Source: Dolomedes plantarius (Eukaryota; Arthropoda; Arachnida; Araneae; Dolomedidae). From it: 64,000 bases of DNA. Of the stretch, positions 60,285 through 64,000 are shown one piece after another. Positions within the stretch are counted from its first letter, which is position 1; the number at the start of each line of letters is the position of its first letter. Location: the NCBI GenBank assembly GCA_907164885.2, contig OU015498.1, positions 128,863,651-128,927,650 of the forward strand, in the 5' to 3' direction. Under the pieces are notes generated by a model that saw only the letters and a list, made by a program, of their open reading frames with translations, was not told the origin of the DNA and did no database searches. A program made the translations under genes and the position numbers.

Positions 60285-61120
60285 TCTATATATATAAAAC
60301 AGTTTCGTAACTGACTGACTTACTGACTCACTGACATACAACGCACAGACCAAACCGCTGAACCTAAAAGGCTGAAATTTTGCACGGCGATTCTTCTTAT
60401 AGTGTACGGGTGCACTAAGAAAGATTTTTTAAAAATTCTTCTTAGATTTTTCAAACTTAAATTTTTAAGCTGTTTTTGTACTTTTTTTAAGTTTGAATTT
60501 AAAATAATTATTAGAAGGTTATATAATTTATATCACGAGAAAGGTGATAAAAATTCCTTTTAAATGAATCTTTACCTCCATTTTCTGATTTTTGTTGATT
60601 TTTTAAAGATTAATTTTTAGAATTTAATTTATTAAATGCTGATCACGTGATTTCTTTTTCTGGTACTTTAAATTAATTTGCCGTCACGTTCATAGCAACG
60701 AAATAGACAAAAAAATATTTTTTTCTTGCTAATGCGGCAGACGATTGGAAATTATCCCAAAAAAGTATTAAAATGCAGTAAAAGATATGTTCCTCAAAGT
60801 TTAGTATATCAACTGTACTATATTCTTTAGTATGTTATATTAGATTTAATTTGAATATTTTCTTCTACAGTATTTTGTCTATAAAAATATCCGTTACGAT
60901 TTTTTTATAAATATATTTTTTCGTTTTTTTACATCAATTGCATACATTGATCGTTGTATTTTTTATAAATATATTTTTTCGTTTTTTTACATCAATTGCA
61001 TACATTGATAGTTGAATTTATTATAAATGTATTTAAACATATTTTTGGCATTAATTGCATACATTGACCGCTGTACTTAATTTGAATGTACTCCGTAACG
61101 AAGTGCGGGTTATCAGCTAG
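60285..61120 (+). mobile_element. Non-autonomous Helitron-like element, well kept ends
   Basis: Begins TCTATATATATAAAAC after host A and ends CTAG (61117-61120) before host T, the Helitron target rule. A hairpin-forming GTACTCCGTAACGAAGTGC lies about 12 bases before the end. No Rep/helicase gene. It contains a tandem duplication of about 60 bases (60899-60958 and 60959-61018, TTTTTACATCAATTGCATAC). Its relative at 48966-49773 is inverted and has one unit. Confidence 0.8.
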
Positions 61121-62585
61121 TTTAGCTATAAATAGCCAGATATCTCAAAAATAATTTTTTTGGAGTTACCTAGTTCTTCAGGTGACGGAATGTAGTCAAC
61201 GTATTATCGTGGTTAATAGTGTGAATGTCACCAAGCAAATGTCTCCGAAATTAGCAACAACAATAATATAGTGAATATTATTAAAAGCGTCAAAATCAGA
61301 TTTTCTACGATACTAGTGATCTGTTCAAACGTCAATATGAAGCGGTGTATAAATAACTAGCCCTAATTTACTTTCAACTTTGTCCAGGCAAATTGGAAAA
61401 ATAAACTTTTGGATATTAATATTTCCAAGTACTAAGTAATGAAAATTGCTTTACGCCTTCAATCAAGAAAATATTCTAAAAGGTGCACTAGAATGTTATT
61501 AGCTAAACTACTGATAATCAAATCAATATGATTCTTAGCTTAATAAACTTATTAAAGTAGTTTTATTGAAATCACTTTTTAAGTTCACTTTCATCAGTGA
61601 AATAGAAAGGTTTTATGTGAAATCGAAATAAATCACATTATTGAAATTAAAATTCCTATTTTTTTTCGTATGATTACATATATTCTTCAACCTGGATTCT
61701 TTCCTTTCCTGATTCAATTATTAAAACCTTTTACGTAAAGAGTATTCGATAAATGAATACGAGAGATTCAGATAACTTTTTTTTCATACTGGCGAGTGAA
61801 TGGAATCAATATGCTTTTATAAAACATGTTCAATAAAATATTCCAAAAATGTAGTTTTACAATGAAATGCTGCGATTTTTTTTTTGTGACATGAAATGTT
61901 TGGAACATGGCTGTGTCATTTTGATTAAATATTTTAAGTCAATTTTGAATAATGATATTGTTATTTAATTTTACTATGTTTTCGTTTCGTTAAGAGAAAA
62001 ATATAGTGCATTATAAAAATCAGATCAATATTTTATCATTTATAAATAGTATACAGTGATTTGAATTACAGAATTATGTAATGTAATATATAAACGATTT
62101 TATCTCTAATGTTTTGTAAAATTTCAAATCTTTTTCCATGAGTTACTTTTCCTATGTAGTGTTTTGCTAAATGTTGTTTTCTAGTTTTCATATTAAATGA
62201 AGCCAATTAACATAACTCAGCCAACAGGATCTTGAACTTCTTATTACCGTGTTGCAATTGGAAGTAATATGTGTTTTCAGATTTAATTATTTACGATACT
62301 TAAAAGGTGTTTTCGTACTGTCTGTAATGTTTCCATTTCATAATGAGAGTTTTTCGTGAACATTACAAAAGTTTTATATTTTACATGATAATTATATTAT
62401 GTTTTATGTCAGGATATAGAATGAAATTTTTAGTGATGCTATTAAAATGTATATAAGATTCATAATGCATTATTAATATTAGCTACCCATTAATCTGTTA
62501 AATACTTAAATATTTAAATAAAGATGTAAAAAAGAGATATTGCAAAAAAGTAATTTAATTAGCTCTAAAGCATGCATCATACTAA
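61121..62585. other. No gene recognised
   Basis: AT-rich, no frames or repeats of note. Confidence 0.5.
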
Positions 62586-62591
62586 AACATG

Positions 62592-62911
62592 CGGAAAGTG
62601 GCCCAGTTGGCAAAAGCAAGAGGGCTAGTGATCTGAAAGTCATTAGTTCGATGCTCATCGGTGACAAACCCACTGCCGTCGCTGCAATGTCATCCAAGTT
62701 CTCAAAATTACCTCTGGAGGTGCGGGGTCAAGTGTTCTGGTCTCGTCACTTGACTCCATTCAAAATTACGGAACTGGTCCTTTGGCCAAGTCGAACTCCG
62801 ACACTTGCGGTGCCAGTCAAAACAGGAGCCGGACCGTCATCGCCCATAGCCTCCGGGACTTGATCTGATGTTGCTGTCTATCAAGTGGCATAAGCAACAA
62901 CAACAACATGC
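62592..62911 (+). mobile_element. tRNA-derived SINE with (CAA)n tail
   Basis: GTGGCCCAGTTGGCAAAAGC (A box) and TTAGTTCGATGCTC (B box) start it. Its middle has GTCGAACTCCGACACTTG and AAAACAGGAGCCGG, shared with 25098-25240, and it ends CAACAACAACAAC. The 107-codon frame across it is not a gene. Confidence 0.85.
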
Positions 62912-62927
62912 ATCATTTTACATTCAC

Positions 62928-63285
62928 AACTTAAGGCTGCTGTGTACTAACCCTATTGGATTCGCTCAACTCACTGTTAACCTATGCAGAAAATATTTCC
63001 AAGGATGCCGATTGGATTAAAAGATTTTTTTAAATTGTACTCTGTAATAGAGAGAGAAATTTTCCACCATAGGACATTTTTAGTTTAAAAAAATGCGAAT
63101 CGTATTTTAAAATTTAAATTTGTCGGGGAGAAAATATGGTATGTGTGTTTTAAACGCTCATAAATTCCTTTGGTGGATGTAATTTATAAAATGATTCTTT
63201 TTGCAGGAAGAGGTAGTTCAGGCCATCTAAAAATTCCATTTTTATTGGATTATCAGCATTTATGTAGCTGTAAATAGTAGACATA
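62928..63285 (+). repeat. Unnamed dispersed repeat
   Basis: Direct copy of the repeat seen inverted at 59097-59455 and in part at 58515-58591. It starts right after a SINE tail. Ends are not defined. Confidence 0.7.
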
Positions 63286-63640
63286 TTTTCTCCATAGGTT
63301 ATCTCAGAATCTAACCGATATCCTCGGGCTTGGTTATGTAGGTTAAGAGTCATAAAGAACCAAATAGTGTGATCATACTATATACTTGATACGAAATAAA
63401 AAATAACATTGAAATTTCCCTAGAATAGGTGAAAGATAGATGTGTGATAGATTCCCTAGATGTGTGCTGTTCTCTAAAATAGGCATTATTAATAACCATA
63501 CCGCCAAGCACAGGGAGTTCATCGCCATGTCATAATAATCAAACTTATAAGGGGGAGAATTATAAAAATGGAGAAAGAAAAAATATAGATGAACACTCCA
63601 ATCCAAGCAAATCTTTTATATTAGGTTATTTTTATTATTA
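63286..63640. other. No gene recognised
   Basis: AT-rich, short frames only. Confidence 0.4.
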
Positions 63641-64000
63641 CACTGCTGGCCACTGTAAATGCAACACCCTGAAGGAAACATGCAAATAACATGAAATTTA
63701 CAACATGCATTAGCGGAGGTGAGATATGCAAGTGATTAGAATTTCAGCGCCGACGCACATGACGCGCGCCTGTGGCGCCACTTCAAAGCGCTATTTAAGG
63801 CTTGGAGATTTCGACGATTTCAAGTTCGGCAATTGTGTTTTTTTGTGTTTTTTTCAGAAAAACGATCAATTATGCTTCGTCGAAAACAGCGATCATCTTT
63901 TGATCAAGTATCCGAGTTCGACAGAGGAAGGATAGTGGCCTACCGAGATTGTAGATTATCTTTCAGGGAAATCGGTAGTCGTGTTGGACGAAACCAAACA
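63641..64000 (+). mobile_element. Start of a Tc1-like transposon, cut by the window edge
   Basis: CACTGCTGGCCACTGTAAAT begins at 63641. A 230-bp leader, GC-richer than its flank, precedes the transposase start. The right half lies outside the window. Confidence 0.65.
63872..64000 (+). CDS. Tc1-like transposase, N-terminus (partial)
   Basis: ATG 63872 opens MLRRKQRSSFDQVSEFDRGR followed by IVAYRDCRLSFREIGSRVGR, a PAIRED-like HTH as in Tc1 transposases, open to the last base of the window. The upstream frame is out of phase. Whether the gene is intact cannot be told. Confidence 0.75.
   Translation, partial: MLRRKQRSSFDQVSEFDRGRIVAYRDCRLSFREIGSRVGRNQT

Noticed and set aside
62540..62863. 107-codon frame
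   Set aside because: It lies on a SINE body.

Overview
This is AT-rich eukaryotic DNA with no recognisable host gene. Several dozen transposable elements in different states of decay cover roughly half of it. The mix is typical of a repeat-rich arthropod genome: many Tc1/mariner families, Ty3/gypsy LTR elements, tRNA-derived SINEs with GTT-rich tails, R1/I-like LINE fragments, hAT, Helitron and Harbinger-type pieces, and long (TA)n microsatellites. I favour an arachnid, probably a spider, from the look of these families; that is an inference without a database search.

Layout. 1-3.5 kb: an element with 38-bp inverted ends and a frameshifted multi-block gene ending in a cysteine-rich CXC domain. 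3.5-6 kb: a possible solo LTR and an internally deleted Tc3-like transposase. 6.07-11.2 kb: a complete, apparently young Ty3/gypsy element with identical 299-bp LTRs and one uninterrupted Gag-Pol frame. 11.2-15 kb: two transposase relics, then a Tigger/pogo-like relic with a SINE inserted into its terminal repeat. 16.9-19.7 kb: a Tc1 element split by an LTR-like insertion, beside a 523-bp deleted transposon. 20-24.7 kb: a LINE 3' fragment and a gypsy-like element (minus strand) that keeps one long LTR, gag and protease but has lost RT, integrase and most of the other LTR. 25-31 kb: SINE, RNase H-end LINE pieces, and a LINE with duplicated 5' monomers whose endonuclease start is joined to its RNase H end.

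31.3-43.2 kb is a chain of DNA transposons separated by (TA)n tracts: several Tc1/mariner families, a foldback, a GxDGT-type element of uncertain superfamily, and a long-TIR Tc1 whose three catalytic residues are all replaced. 45.5-46.6 kb is a TIR element carrying only the C-terminus of a Ginger/KRBA2-like protein. 48.7-51.5 kb holds two MITEs and a Helitron. 53.7-54.4 kb is a deleted hAT. 56.9-64 kb has SINEs, a hAT MITE, an inverted pair of an unnamed repeat, a second Helitron, and the start of another Tc1 element running off the window.

The genes do not form a pathway. The biology visible here is transposon nesting and decay. The only protein that looks able to function from sequence alone is the gypsy Gag-Pol. 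Two Tc1 transposases (35.0-36.1 and 39.1-40.1 kb) look close to intact near their C-terminal halves, each with an in-frame stop next to the catalytic Glu motif.
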